Positions 1 to 8,292 of a stretch of 64,000 nucleotides of DNA are shown piece by piece (the first letter of the stretch is position 1; each line of letters begins with the position of its first letter). The DNA lies in the NCBI GenBank assembly GCA_023389575.1, contig JAEWEG010000013.1, positions 1 to 64,000 on the forward strand, given 5' to 3'. The position numbers and the translations under genes were made by a program. This DNA comes from Chloroflexota bacterium (GTDB lineage Bacteria; Chloroflexota; Chloroflexia; Thermomicrobiales; UBA6265). The notes under the pieces were generated by a model. That model was not told the DNA's origin and made no database searches. It worked only from the letters and a program-made list of their open reading frames with translations.

Positions 1-426
1 ATGGGAACTCAGGGCGGATCCCCCGGTCGATGAGGACGGACCCGCACTAACCGGCGGTCGTGGTGACCCAGGCCTTCCACGGGTGCCGTCCTCACCCCCA
101 GCATAGAGACAAGGCCTTCCCTACTGGCGAATGACGCCGTGCGCGGTTGTAGGGATGCCCTAACCGGCCATCGAACACCGGATGGTCAACAAGAACCTGG
201 CCGGTGTATGGGCATCCGGGGTGGCATGGCGTATGTCATCCCGGACGACGCGATCGCAGGCGGTAATGGGGCATGACGGGCGGAGGCGAGCGCCGGTGAG
301 GCAGGGTGGACACCTTTGGCGTGGGAATGGGATGGCCCCGAATGAACGGGGATCCACCCCTACGAGAGAAGGTGCCGTGTATTCGGCCGAGCCGTGGTTC
401 GGAATATCGTTGCGATCGGTTGGGCG
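1..426. other. Non-coding stretch, no gene seen
   Basis: I see no open frame here with protein-like composition. The stretch lies downstream of the minus-strand dehydrogenase. The only notable item is a 19-bp sequence at 347-365 that recurs with one mismatch at 21157-21175. Confidence 0.6.
347..365. repeat. Dispersed short repeat, copy 1
   Basis: The sequence CGGGGATCCACCCCTACGA recurs at 21157-21175 with a single change (GATCCA versus GATCGA). Both copies lie in non-coding DNA. A related end, GGCCCCTACAAA, follows the hairpin at 9292-9310. The type resembles the small GGGG...CCCCTACG intergenic repeats common in Chloroflexota genomes, which is an inference. Confidence 0.5.
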
Positions 427-1404
427 CTAGCCGGTCAGTTTCGGGTCGAAGGCGACCTTGACGGCATGCTTGTCGATCAACATCTGTACGCCTTCGTCGT
501 AGCGTTCGAGGGGGAGGAGGTCGCCGATGAAGTTGTCGACCTTTACCTTGCCGGTGGTGAGCAGGTGGGCGGCGTGCTGTGCGCCCCGCTCGGTACGCGG
601 ACCGGCTGGATCGACGCGCAGGTCGCGGAACCAGGCCTCCATCGTGTAGCGAATATCGCCGTGCGGCACGCCGAAGACGACCAGGTGGTTTCGGGTGATG
701 CGCATCAGGTTGTTGACCGAGCGCGAGAGCCCGATGCAGTCGAAGCCGATGTCGAGCCAGTTATCCCGCTCCAGCAGCGTGGTCCACTCGTCCGATTCGG
801 GAACCATGCCCTGGTCGGCGCCAAGGCTGAGCGCGAGGTCGATCCGCTCCGGGGCGATGTCGAAGGCGATCACCTCCCTGGCGCCCCCGGCCTTGAGCGC
901 CTGGACCGCCATGAGCCCCGCCGGACCGAGCCCGGAGACGCCCACCCGCTTGCCGCTGACATCGCCGGCCTTGAACAGCGCCGATGACAGGCAGGTCAGG
1001 AGCTCGGTGAGGGCGGCGACGCGAAACGGCACCGAGTCCGGGTAGCGGACGAAGCTCGATTCGTGCTCGGCGAAGTACTCGGCGTAGCCGCCGTTGACCG
1101 GGGTTCGCCGGGCGGCCGGGTTTCCCCAGTAGGCCACCCGGTCTCCGACCTTCAGGGTGGTGACATCCCTGCCGGCTTCGACCACGACACCGGCCAGTTC
1201 GTGACCGGTTGCGCCAGGTGGCAACGGGTATTGGGGATAGCCCTCGCGTTCGAAGATGTCCACGCCGGTCCAGGTCGTGATGTCCCACTGCGTGCAGGTG
1301 GCGCACAGTTGGACCTCCACCAAAACCTCGTCGTCGCGGAAGGCCGGGACCGGAATGTCATTCACATAATGCTTGCGTGGTTCGGGTACATGCAGGGCAC
1401 GCAC
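427..1404 (-). CDS. Zinc-type medium-chain alcohol/sorbitol dehydrogenase
   Basis: A 325-residue MDR-family oxidoreductase that should oxidise a polyol or sugar alcohol with NAD(P). Visible motifs are the catalytic-zinc cysteine region CATC (C34, C37), the GHE motif (67-69) and the Rossmann fingerprint GLGPAG (158-163). The four-cysteine structural zinc lobe is absent, so it belongs to the single-zinc subgroup. The start is GTG at 1404, with AGGAGG about 8 nt upstream. It is the last gene of a minus-strand run with ThuA-like, isomerase and Gfo/Idh genes, which points to sugar or glycoside oxidation. The substrate cannot be read from the sequence. Confidence 0.85.
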   Translation of the reverse strand: MRALHVPEPRKHYVNDIPVPAFRDDEVLVEVQLCATCTQWDITTWTGVDIFEREGYPQYPLPPGATGHELAGVVVEAGRDVTTLKVGDRVAYWGNPAARRTPVNGGYAEYFAEHESSFVRYPDSVPFRVAALTELLTCLSSALFKAGDVSGKRVGVSGLGPAGLMAVQALKAGGAREVIAFDIAPERIDLALSLGADQGMVPESDEWTTLLERDNWLDIGFDCIGLSRSVNNLMRITRNHLVVFGVPHGDIRYTMEAWFRDLRVDPAGPRTERGAQHAAHLLTTGKVKVDNFIGDLLPLERYDEGVQMLIDKHAVKVAFDPKLTG

Positions 1405-1464
1405 GGGGTTGGCCTCCTGGGGCGATCGAGACGTGGAACGTGGCGAGGGTGCTGGAGATGGTCG

Positions 1465-2169
1465 CTACTCCCGGGAGCTTACCCACCTCAGTCCCTGCAG
1501 GGCAAGACGGCGAAACGACGGATGGGTGAGCGCCTCGAGATCGTGGCCGAGGGCGTTGTAGTGCACACGGCCCTGGCCGTAGGTCTTTGCATAGAGGAGC
1601 GGGTGTCCTTCCGCCGAGGCCAGCACCTGGATGTCTGGACCCAGGTCGCCTTCTCCGAGGGCAGCCACGTTTCCGCCGTAGGGATTGCCCTCGCTGATGG
1701 CGCTGGAGAATGCCTCGAATTCGCCGGTGTTGCCGCCGAGTTCGTAGAGCTCGTCGTTGACGCGGAAATCATCCACCCCTTCGGTGATGGGATGTGGTGA
1801 GGCCGCGATCTCGACGAGGAATTCCTTGTACGGATCGTGCCGCAGGAACCGGCTCCCGAGCATGGTGAGGTAGGGCGCGCTGTTCCAGAAGGTGGCCGAG
1901 CCTCCATGGATGGCGAAGAAGCCCAGACCGCCGTCGATTGCGGCCAGCAGGGTGTCGACCTGCTGGGCCGTGGGCTGGAGGAAGGTGGACCAGTTGATGA
2001 CCGCCTGGTACCCGGACAGGATGTCGGGCGACAGCGTGTCGAGAGCCGTGGTGATTCTCAGGTCCACATGGCCTTCCCCCGCGAATATGCCCGCCAGTTC
2101 GGCAAAGTGGAGGGGAAGATTGTGGTAATCGGGGCCACCCATCAGCAGCAGGGCTTTCGTTGTTGCCAA
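1465..2169 (-). CDS. ThuA-like protein (trehalose utilisation family)
   Basis: A 234-residue class I glutamine-amidotransferase-like fold of the ThuA family (PF06283). Family marks are the N-terminal KALLLMGGPDYHN strand, the FFAIHGG turn (HGG at 88-90), HPIT (126-129) and NDELYEL (138-144). ThuA proteins act on 3-keto-disaccharides together with a Gfo/Idh dehydrogenase, and a Gfo/Idh gene lies three genes upstream in the same run. The start is TTG at 2169, with a GAGAGG-like ribosome site upstream. No ATG fits the family N-terminus better. Confidence 0.82.
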   Translation of the reverse strand: MATTKALLLMGGPDYHNLPLHFAELAGIFAGEGHVDLRITTALDTLSPDILSGYQAVINWSTFLQPTAQQVDTLLAAIDGGLGFFAIHGGSATFWNSAPYLTMLGSRFLRHDPYKEFLVEIAASPHPITEGVDDFRVNDELYELGGNTGEFEAFSSAISEGNPYGGNVAALGEGDLGPDIQVLASAEGHPLLYAKTYGQGRVHYNALGHDLEALTHPSFRRLALQGLRWVSSRE

Positions 2170-2281
2170 GGCCGTTGCCTCTCGTGAGTTGGGGGGTGAG
2201 CGTGGGAAGGCCGGGATGTGGCGATCGCGGCGTCACATCCCGGCGTTGCGGGGTTGATCCGGGCCAGCGGGGCTGGTGTCG

Positions 2282-3127
2282 CTACCGGGTCCAGGCGACC
2301 TTGTCGCCGAGCACCTTGCCGAGATACTCGCGGCTCATGGCGGCGGCTTCGCGGGGTGGCCGGGGTGACCGGCTGCCGCCGTCCAGTTCCACGTTGACCC
2401 AGATATCGCCTTCGACGCGGTCGAGGATGTCGAGGATCTCCGGCATCGGCAGCACGCCGTGGCCGATCGGTTCGTAATTGGAATAGCCGGACTTGTCGAT
2501 TTCCTTACCCTGCTCGTCGCGCTCGTACACGCCGTTCCAGTCCTTCAGGTGGACGTGGGTGATGCGTGGCAGGTAGGTTTCCAGCACCTCGATGATGTCG
2601 CTGCCGCCCTTGGCGATCTGGCCCGTATCGGGCGCGAACCCCACCAGGCCTGGCTCGGTGAGCCGCATGATGGTTTCGATATCGTGGTGGGTCTCCACGG
2701 CCGTGCCGGTGTGCGGGTGGAGCGAGGCCGAGAGCCCGATGCTGTTGCAGTACTCGCCGATCTGGTTCAGGGCCTCGCCCAGGCGACCCAGGCTGGCGTC
2801 GTCGAGGCCGCCTTCCGGCCGCGAGCCTCCCTGCAGCACGAAGGCGTCGGCGCCGGCTTCCCGCGAGGCGTCGGCTTCGCGGCGGGCCGATTCCTGGTCG
2901 GCGGCGGCGGTGGCGGGGTCGATCCATTCCTTGTAGCAGTAGGCGGCGCTGGTGGGGATGCCATAGCGCTCGGCGAGCGCCTTGTAGCCGCCTGGCTTGC
3001 CGTTCCAGTCGATGATGATGAAGGCGAAGGTTTCGAAGCTGAGGTATCCCAGTTCGGCCGTGTCGCGGTAGGCCGCTTCCACGTCGCCGGGAATGCCCCA
3101 GGTAATGCCGGTGTGTCCAATCTTCAT
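2282..3127 (-). CDS. Sugar isomerase/epimerase TIM barrel, IolE-like
   Basis: A 281-residue xylose-isomerase-like TIM barrel (AP endonuclease family 2, PF01261). Probable metal and substrate motifs are HPHTGT (137-142, as in inosose dehydratase IolE), DTG (167-169), HVHLKD (191-196) and a late Glu near 247 in WVNVELDGG. ATG start with GGGGAG 9 nt upstream. It lies directly downstream of a second barrel of the same superfamily. The HPHTGT motif points to a dehydratase or eliminase acting on a keto-polyol or keto-sugar. The exact substrate is unknown. Confidence 0.82.
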   Translation of the reverse strand: MKIGHTGITWGIPGDVEAAYRDTAELGYLSFETFAFIIIDWNGKPGGYKALAERYGIPTSAAYCYKEWIDPATAAADQESARREADASREAGADAFVLQGGSRPEGGLDDASLGRLGEALNQIGEYCNSIGLSASLHPHTGTAVETHHDIETIMRLTEPGLVGFAPDTGQIAKGGSDIIEVLETYLPRITHVHLKDWNGVYERDEQGKEIDKSGYSNYEPIGHGVLPMPEILDILDRVEGDIWVNVELDGGSRSPRPPREAAAMSREYLGKVLGDKVAWTR

Positions 3128-3172
3128 GCGGTCATCTCCCCTGGCGCCCGTCTCCGGGCAGGTTCTGGCCGA

Positions 3173-4108
3173 TCAGGCGTCAAGCGGGTCGAGATACTGC
3201 GCCAGTGCCGAGCGGCACCAGGCGACCGATTCCTCCAGCCATTCGAAGTAGTCCTCGTTTGGCGGCATCCAGCCGATTTCGATCGACAGGATGAGGTCGT
3301 CGGCGAACGTCGATCGCTCGGCGAGCATCTTCGCGACCTTGTCCAGCCCGCAGTGGCCGCGCCCGAGCGGCGCGCCCACGATCTTACCGCCATCGGGCGT
3401 GACCGGGCTGACGAACATGTCCTTGAAGTGCGTGGCGTAGCAGACCTCGGCGCAGGAGTCGGCGGCGTCGACGGCGTCCTCGATCACCAGCGGGCAGTTG
3501 CCGGTGTCGAGCTTGATGCCGAAGTTGGGGGAGTTGATCGGCTTGACGACGTACTCCATCAGGTCCTTCACGCGGTAGTCGGCGTGGTTCTCGAAGCCCA
3601 GCTTGAGGCCGAGTTCCTCGGCGATTTCCACCATGGGGGTGACGGTGTTCCGGATCATCTCGTACTGCCGCTCGACCGACGGGTCGTCGACGAAGCGGTT
3701 GATGGAGAATGGCATGCCGCCGAGGCCGATGGCCTTCACCCCGAGCTGTTTGGCGGCGGTGAAGAACCGGCGGTGGTCTTCTGGCGTTTTCGAGGGATTG
3801 GAGCAGTCGTCGCCCCAGTCGGCGGAGAGGGCGACATCGTGCTTCGCCAGCAGGTTGCCAATCCGGTCCAGTTCGGCGGGGTTGTCGAGGTACTTGCTGA
3901 GGTCGCCCTCGACGGCGTCGAAGCCCATCTCCCGGCAGCGGGGAATGAACCAGCCCAGCGTGTCGTTCATATCCACGATGGGGCGCTCGCGCCGGGTGAA
4001 GAACTGGATGGGGCGGCCGGCGGTGCTGGCCCAGGGGCGGCCGCTGTCGTAGTAGCGATGGTTGCGGGCGTGGTTGACGAATTCGAATCCGGCAAAGCCA
4101 ATCTTCAT
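3173..4108 (-). CDS. Sugar phosphate isomerase/epimerase-type TIM barrel
   Basis: A 311-residue PF01261 barrel. The four usual metal-ligand positions are visible in order: ENHADY, LDTGNCP, ATHFKDM and SIEIGW. The N-terminus KIGFAGFEFVNHARNHRYYD is unlike that of the neighbouring barrel, so the two are distant paralogs rather than a recent duplication. ATG at 4108 with AAAGGA upstream. It sits between the Gfo/Idh gene and the IolE-like gene. Barrels of this family act on keto-sugars, in some systems as the eliminase that breaks a 3-keto-glycoside. That role here is inferred from the neighbours. Confidence 0.8.
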   Translation of the reverse strand: MKIGFAGFEFVNHARNHRYYDSGRPWASTAGRPIQFFTRRERPIVDMNDTLGWFIPRCREMGFDAVEGDLSKYLDNPAELDRIGNLLAKHDVALSADWGDDCSNPSKTPEDHRRFFTAAKQLGVKAIGLGGMPFSINRFVDDPSVERQYEMIRNTVTPMVEIAEELGLKLGFENHADYRVKDLMEYVVKPINSPNFGIKLDTGNCPLVIEDAVDAADSCAEVCYATHFKDMFVSPVTPDGGKIVGAPLGRGHCGLDKVAKMLAERSTFADDLILSIEIGWMPPNEDYFEWLEESVAWCRSALAQYLDPLDA

Positions 4109-4126
4109 CGGGAGAGCGTCCTTTCC

Positions 4127-5203
4127 TTAGTTCAACGCGATTTCGCCCGCCTCGAGCATGGATTCGAGCGGGGATTCGAGGACCTCGAGCGGGAGGTCGA
4201 TGATCATGTGGCGCCGGGCGGATTCGTAGATCGCGTTGACGATCTCCAGGTCCTCGCGGCCCGAGTCGCCGCTGAGGCGGTGGGCGGCGCCGGTCTCGAT
4301 GGTGGTGATGAGGTCGGCCAGCACGCCTTCCATCGAGCCGTCGTTGGTGACGGCCGGTACCTCGACCGGCTCGCCGGAGTTGAGGTAGACCCGGACCTTC
4401 GTTCCGTCGTCGAAGTCCTGGTCGCCGCTGACTTCGATCCGGCCCTGGGTGCCTTCGATGATGAAACGCTGGTAGCCGTGTCGAGCGAGGTTGCCCATCT
4501 CGAGGTGGCCGCGCACGCCGTTCTCAAAGAACAGCAGGCCCAGCGCGCCGGATTCGACGTGGTGACCGTAGCGCATCCGGGTCTGGTTGAACTCCACCGT
4601 GCCCATGCCCTCGGGGTTTACATCGCCCTTCGGGGTCATGTCGATGGCGCCGAAGACGGCCTTGATTGGCACATCGTTGTTCAGCCAGCGGGTCATGTCG
4701 ATGAGATGGGTACCGTCGGTGAGCGCGTCGCCGCCGCAGATACCGTTGATCTGGGTGACCTCGCCGATGGTGCCCTTGGCCATCAGGTCGATCGCCTGGA
4801 GGTATCGGGGGAGGTAGCGTCGCTGATGGTTGATCACCAGCGCGCCGCCCGCCGCTTCGGCCGCGGCCACCATCCGGTCGGCCTCGGTCAGGTGAACGGC
4901 CATTGGTTTCTCGCACCAGACGCCCTTCGCCCCCCGGGAGAAGGCGAGCTCGGTGAGTTCGGCGTGAAGGGGCGGCCAGGTACAGATGCTGACGAGGTCT
5001 GGCTGTTCCTTCTCCAGCATCTCGGCGGCGTCGGCGTAGGTCGTTGGCACGTTGAACTGTTCGGCGAACGATTCCCTGGCGGCCTCGCTGATGTCGGAGG
5101 CCGCCACGAGGTCGACCTGGTCGTTGGTTACGTAGGCATGGGCGTGGCCCCTGCTCATCTTGCCGGTTCCGATGACGGCCGCGCGATACCGCTGACTTCC
5201 CAT
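4127..5203 (-). CDS. Gfo/Idh/MocA-family oxidoreductase
   Basis: About 358 residues. An N-terminal Rossmann domain begins YRAAVIGTGKMSRGHAHAY, followed by the conserved CEKPMA motif (catalytic Lys of EKP) and the C-terminal Gfo/Idh barrel with THLIDMTRW. The family oxidises sugar hydroxyls with a nicotinamide cofactor. I place the start at ATG 5203 because GGAGG lies 5 nt upstream; the in-frame GTG at 5209 would leave no room for that site. First gene of the minus-strand operon, divergent from the GntR gene. Confidence 0.87.
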   Translation of the reverse strand: MGSQRYRAAVIGTGKMSRGHAHAYVTNDQVDLVAASDISEAARESFAEQFNVPTTYADAAEMLEKEQPDLVSICTWPPLHAELTELAFSRGAKGVWCEKPMAVHLTEADRMVAAAEAAGGALVINHQRRYLPRYLQAIDLMAKGTIGEVTQINGICGGDALTDGTHLIDMTRWLNNDVPIKAVFGAIDMTPKGDVNPEGMGTVEFNQTRMRYGHHVESGALGLLFFENGVRGHLEMGNLARHGYQRFIIEGTQGRIEVSGDQDFDDGTKVRVYLNSGEPVEVPAVTNDGSMEGVLADLITTIETGAAHRLSGDSGREDLEIVNAIYESARRHMIIDLPLEVLESPLESMLEAGEIALN

Positions 5204-5242
5204 CTCCACCTCCGAATCACTGGATAATCGATAATTGATAGT

Positions 5243-5270
5243 ATCCTACAGGCGCCGGTCCATAAGTCAA
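5243..5270 (-). promoter_or_regulatory. Candidate promoter of the Gfo/Idh operon
   Basis: Read on the minus strand, TTGACT (5270-5265) is followed after 16 bp by TAGGAT (5248-5243). It overlaps the TACTAT motif and lies about 40 bp upstream of the Gfo/Idh start. Confidence 0.4.
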
Positions 5271-5481
5271 CCGGTTCCGTGGAAATCCATCCGGGGAGCC
5301 GGCTCGTGGATGGAAGGTGCGCGATTCCGGCCCTCACATGGAGGTGGGACGGCGTGGATTGGCGCTGGGGGTTCAGCCAGTGGACATGACGGCACCCGCG
5401 CGGAGGCACGGGATGGGGAAGGTGGCTCACCCCGAGGCGTCCCTGGGGCCGACATGGGCGTATGCAGGGGTGCCGGATTGG

Positions 5482-5513
5482 TTGACAGATTCCAATTCGC
5501 CCTACTATGGTAG
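5482..5513 (+). promoter_or_regulatory. Candidate promoter and operator of the GntR operon
   Basis: A perfect -35 hexamer TTGACA (5482-5487) is followed after 18 bp by TATGGT (5506-5511). The inverted repeat CTAC-TATG-GTAG (5502-5513) covers the -10 region. That is a typical position for a GntR-type operator, so autorepression is plausible. Confidence 0.5.
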
Positions 5514-5551
5514 TGTAAGCATGAGATTAGCGATTATCGATGGATTGAGAC

Positions 5552-6262
5552 ATGGCCAAGACCGCTTCCAGTACGCGGGCCGCTTCGTTCCAGGCAAGTC
5601 CTGGCCTGCGGCACGACGTACGCGACCACCTGCGCAACCAGATCTTCGATGGCTCGCTCCAGCCTGGTGATCGCATCGTCGAATCCCGCCTCGCCCGCGA
5701 GCTGGGCATCAGCCAGGCACCCGTGCGGGAGGCGCTTCGCGAACTGGAGCAGATGGGTCTGGTCGTATCCTACCCCAACCGGGGATCGTCCGTGCGGCGC
5801 GTGGAACCGAAGGACGCGGACGAGATGTATATCCTGCGCGCCCATCTCGAAGTGCTGGCCGTGGACCTGGCGCTTCCGCGCCTTACCGGGGACGATCTGA
5901 TCACGCTTGACCGCTTCATCGAGGACATGATCAAGGCCGCGAAGGCCAACGATCCCGAGCGGCTGACCGAACTCGATACCGGATTTCACGAATTCATCCT
6001 CACCTGCTCCGGAAACTCCCTCCTTCTCAAGACCTGGCAGGGCATCAGCCCATTGAACTGGACCATGATGACGGTGATCCGCCTCAAGGATCGCAACCTG
6101 GTCGAGTTGGCCGAGCGGCACCGGCCAATTGTCGATGCGCTGCGGGCGGGCAACCAGGAGCAGGCCGAACAGGCCATTCGTGAGCACGTATTGGTACTTG
6201 GCGAACGGGTCGTGCGGGAACTCGAACAAAACGCGAGCGCTCCCGCGGAACAGGAAGGGTGA
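5552..6262 (+). CDS. GntR-family transcriptional regulator, FadR/FCD subfamily
   Basis: 236 residues. A winged helix-turn-helix occupies about residues 15-80 (LARELGISQAPVREALRELE). It is followed by an all-helical FCD ligand domain with the usual metal-site residues: D and H in LDTGFHEF, H in ERHRPIVDAL and H in IREHVL. FCD regulators bind small carboxylates or sugar acids and repress neighbouring catabolic operons. The gene starts a plus-strand operon and lies divergent from the Gfo/Idh operon. The SDR start is 3 nt beyond its stop, so the two are co-transcribed. Upstream is a TTGACA promoter with an overlapping palindrome. Confidence 0.9.
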   Translation: MAKTASSTRAASFQASPGLRHDVRDHLRNQIFDGSLQPGDRIVESRLARELGISQAPVREALRELEQMGLVVSYPNRGSSVRRVEPKDADEMYILRAHLEVLAVDLALPRLTGDDLITLDRFIEDMIKAAKANDPERLTELDTGFHEFILTCSGNSLLLKTWQGISPLNWTMMTVIRLKDRNLVELAERHRPIVDALRAGNQEQAEQAIREHVLVLGERVVRELEQNASAPAEQEG

Positions 6263-6265
6263 ACC

Positions 6266-7024
6266 ATGGGTCGCTTGGAGGGAAAGGTCGTTCTGGTCAC
6301 CGGAGCGGGGCGGGGTATCGGCCGCGGCATCGCCGAGGTGGTGGCCGAGGAGGGCGCGGACGTCGCCGTCAACTACTCGACGAGCAGGGAGCAGGCCGAG
6401 GAGGTCACCGCCGCGATCCAGGCACTGGGTCGCAAGGCGATCGCCGTTCAGGCCGACGTTTCCAACCGCCAGCAGGTGGAGGCGATGGTCGCCACCGTCA
6501 CCGATCAGCTTGGCCCGATCGACGTGCTGGTGAACAACGCCGGGGTAGAGACGATCGTGCCCTACCTGGAACTGGACGACGCCGAGTGGGAACGCGTGAC
6601 CAACATCAACCTCCGCGGTCCGTGGACGGTGGGCCAGGTGGTGGCGCGCGACATGGTGAGCCGTGGCACGAAGGGCGCCATCGTCAACATTGGCTCCATC
6701 CAGGCTGGCATGGTGTTTCCGGGACGAACCCATTACGCCCCAACCAAGCGCGGCATCGAGGCCCTGACCACCAACATGGCGGCCGAACTGGCGCAACACG
6801 GCATTCGCGTGAACTGCCTGCATCCGGGGCTGTTCGATACCGACATGACCAGCTGGGTGATGGACGACGCCGAGATCCTGCCGCATGTGCTGGAGAAGAT
6901 TCCGCTTGGGCGGGCGGCCCAACCGCGAGAGATGGGGCCGGCGGTGGTGTTCATGGCCAGCGACGACTCCAGCTACGTAACCGGGCAATCCCTGTATGTG
7001 GACGGCGGCATGCTGATCCTGTAG
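6266..7024 (+). CDS. Short-chain dehydrogenase/reductase
   Basis: A 252-residue classical SDR with all hallmarks: TGAGRGIG cofactor motif (12-19), NNAG (90-93), catalytic S144 (NIGS), and Y157 and K161 (YAPTK). It ends in the usual YVTGQSLYVDGG stretch. It follows the GntR gene by 3 nt. Such enzymes oxidise or reduce secondary hydroxyls of sugars, sugar acids or hydroxy acids. The downstream cyclase-type hydrolase and FAH protein suggest that it makes a keto intermediate for ring or C-C cleavage. Confidence 0.9.
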   Translation: MGRLEGKVVLVTGAGRGIGRGIAEVVAEEGADVAVNYSTSREQAEEVTAAIQALGRKAIAVQADVSNRQQVEAMVATVTDQLGPIDVLVNNAGVETIVPYLELDDAEWERVTNINLRGPWTVGQVVARDMVSRGTKGAIVNIGSIQAGMVFPGRTHYAPTKRGIEALTTNMAAELAQHGIRVNCLHPGLFDTDMTSWVMDDAEILPHVLEKIPLGRAAQPREMGPAVVFMASDDSSYVTGQSLYVDGGMLIL

Positions 7025-7081
7025 GGCGGCGCTTGTCGAACCGTGATTTCCCGTTCAGTTGTTTCAGGGGGAGTAAACGCC

Positions 7082-7804
7082 TTGTCCACCCGGTTGATCG
7101 ATCTCAGCATGCCCGTCCATAACGACATGGTGACGTTCCCCAAGATCATTCCTCCCACGCTGGAGATGTACCAGAGCTGGTCGGAGTACGCCGAGGCGAT
7201 CGGCGCGACCGAATTTGGCGTCGACTGGCTCACCGCCACCTACCGGGTGGAACTGAGCGACCATGTCGGCACCCACATGGATTCGCTTCGCCACATGCGC
7301 GACAACGCGCCCGGTCCCGAGGGCATCCCGCTCGAACTGTGCTACGGCGATGGCGTGGTGCTGGATTTCCGGCACAAGCAGCCGGGTGATGGAATTCAGA
7401 CGGAGGAGGTCCAGCAGGCACTCGCCGACATCGACTACACCCTGAAGCCGAACGACATTGTGCTGATTCACTCCGGAGCGGGCGCCTACCAGGATGAGCA
7501 GCGGTACCTGCGCGACCACCCCGGCATGACGGCGGGAGCCGTGCACTGGCTGCTGGACCAGGGCATCAAGATGATGGGGATCGACGCCATCACCTTCGAC
7601 CCACCGGTGTGGGCGATGTTCGAGCGCAAGCAGTTCTGGGAAGCCCACCGCGTGATGATGGAGCGCGAGTGGTACCACATCGAAAACCTCACCAACCTGG
7701 ATCTGATCCCGGTTCCACACGGATTCAAGCTCTCGGTGTTTCCCGTGAAGTGGGTGAATACAACAGGCTCGCCCGTGCGAGCCGTGGCGATAGTCGAGGA
7801 GTAG
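7082..7804 (+). CDS. Cyclase-family metal-dependent hydrolase (kynurenine formamidase-like)
   Basis: 240 residues from a TTG start at 7082, chosen because GGGGGAG (7067-7073) lies 8 nt upstream and the mature family N-terminus STRLIDLSMPVHNDMV begins there. A GTG at 7043 would add 13 unconserved residues. The PF04199 signature HVGTHMD (H61, H65, D67) forms the metal site. The family hydrolyses amides, lactones or cyclic intermediates. It lies between an SDR and a small monooxygenase in one catabolic operon. Confidence 0.83.
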   Translation: MSTRLIDLSMPVHNDMVTFPKIIPPTLEMYQSWSEYAEAIGATEFGVDWLTATYRVELSDHVGTHMDSLRHMRDNAPGPEGIPLELCYGDGVVLDFRHKQPGDGIQTEEVQQALADIDYTLKPNDIVLIHSGAGAYQDEQRYLRDHPGMTAGAVHWLLDQGIKMMGIDAITFDPPVWAMFERKQFWEAHRVMMEREWYHIENLTNLDLIPVPHGFKLSVFPVKWVNTTGSPVRAVAIVEE

Positions 7805-7881
7805 CGAGGGATTTCTCGCGCGTTTGAACGCGCCACCGGCCATCGTGCCGGTGGCGGACGAGTCACAGGAGATGTCACGAC

Positions 7882-8175
7882 ATGATCGTTTTGGCGGCGT
7901 ACTACTTCGGAAAACCTGGCACCGGCGATGAGGTGGAGGAGAACCTCCGCAAGATGGCGGTGGAAGTGAAAAAGTCCGAGCCGGGCTGTGCCTTCTACCA
8001 GGCCAGCCGCTCCCAGGAAAACCCCGACAACTTCCTGCTGTACGAGCACTACACCGACGAGGAGGCGCTGGCGGCCCACCGCGAAACGCCGCACTTCCAG
8101 TCCATCATCGAGGGCACGATCATCCCGCTGCTCGAAAAGCGCGAGCGGGCGCTGTACACCCTCGCGGTCGAGTAG
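7882..8175 (+). CDS. ABM-domain putative quinol monooxygenase
   Basis: A 97-residue single antibiotic-biosynthesis-monooxygenase fold (PF03992). The start MIVLAAYYFGKPGTGDEVEE and the core CAFYQASRSQENPDNFLLYE..YTDEEAL..H are typical. These cofactor-less dimers oxidise quinols or act as lyase helpers in catabolic operons. ATG start with AGGAGAT 9 nt upstream. It belongs to the GntR operon and is followed by a strong hairpin at 8223-8254. Confidence 0.85.
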   Translation: MIVLAAYYFGKPGTGDEVEENLRKMAVEVKKSEPGCAFYQASRSQENPDNFLLYEHYTDEEALAAHRETPHFQSIIEGTIIPLLEKRERALYTLAVE

Positions 8176-8222
8176 CGACGGCCATCGCCGCCGTGTGGCT
8201 GGCGGAACGGTTCGCAATGGTT

Positions 8223-8254
8223 CCATCGGGGGCGAGTTCATTCGCCCCCGATGG
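8223..8254 (+). terminator. Hairpin between the ABM and FAH genes
   Basis: Perfect 13-bp arms CCATCGGGGGCGA and TCGCCCCCGATGG with a 6-nt loop, followed by TGTTTG. It may end or attenuate transcription of the upstream operon. The FAH gene starts 39 nt further on. Confidence 0.6.
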
Positions 8255-8292
8255 TGTTTGTATCCCTCGTTGACCCATCCAAGGAACGCACC

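Larger units (their letters stand above)
5204..5551. promoter_or_regulatory. Divergent control region of the sugar operon and GntR operon
   Basis: This non-coding stretch separates two divergent operons. Each side shows TACTAT at the promoter followed downstream by ATTATCGAT. On the plus side these lie at 5503-5508 and 5533-5541, on the minus side at 5243-5238 and 5235-5227. The shared pair suggests one regulator reads both, the obvious candidate being the adjacent GntR protein. The middle (about 5275-5480) shows nothing further. Confidence 0.5.

Noticed and set aside
160..430. Two short overlapping open frames near the window start
   Set aside because: Opposite-strand overlap, Arg/Pro-rich translations, no ribosome site or family match.
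2459..5227. A 922-codon plus-strand open frame
   Set aside because: It runs antisense to three well-supported genes (two TIM barrels and Gfo/Idh) and has the Val/Ala/Gly-rich composition expected of a GC-rich shadow frame.
5534..6988. A 484-codon minus-strand open frame
   Set aside because: Antisense to the GntR and SDR genes, both with full family motifs. No ribosome site or family match.
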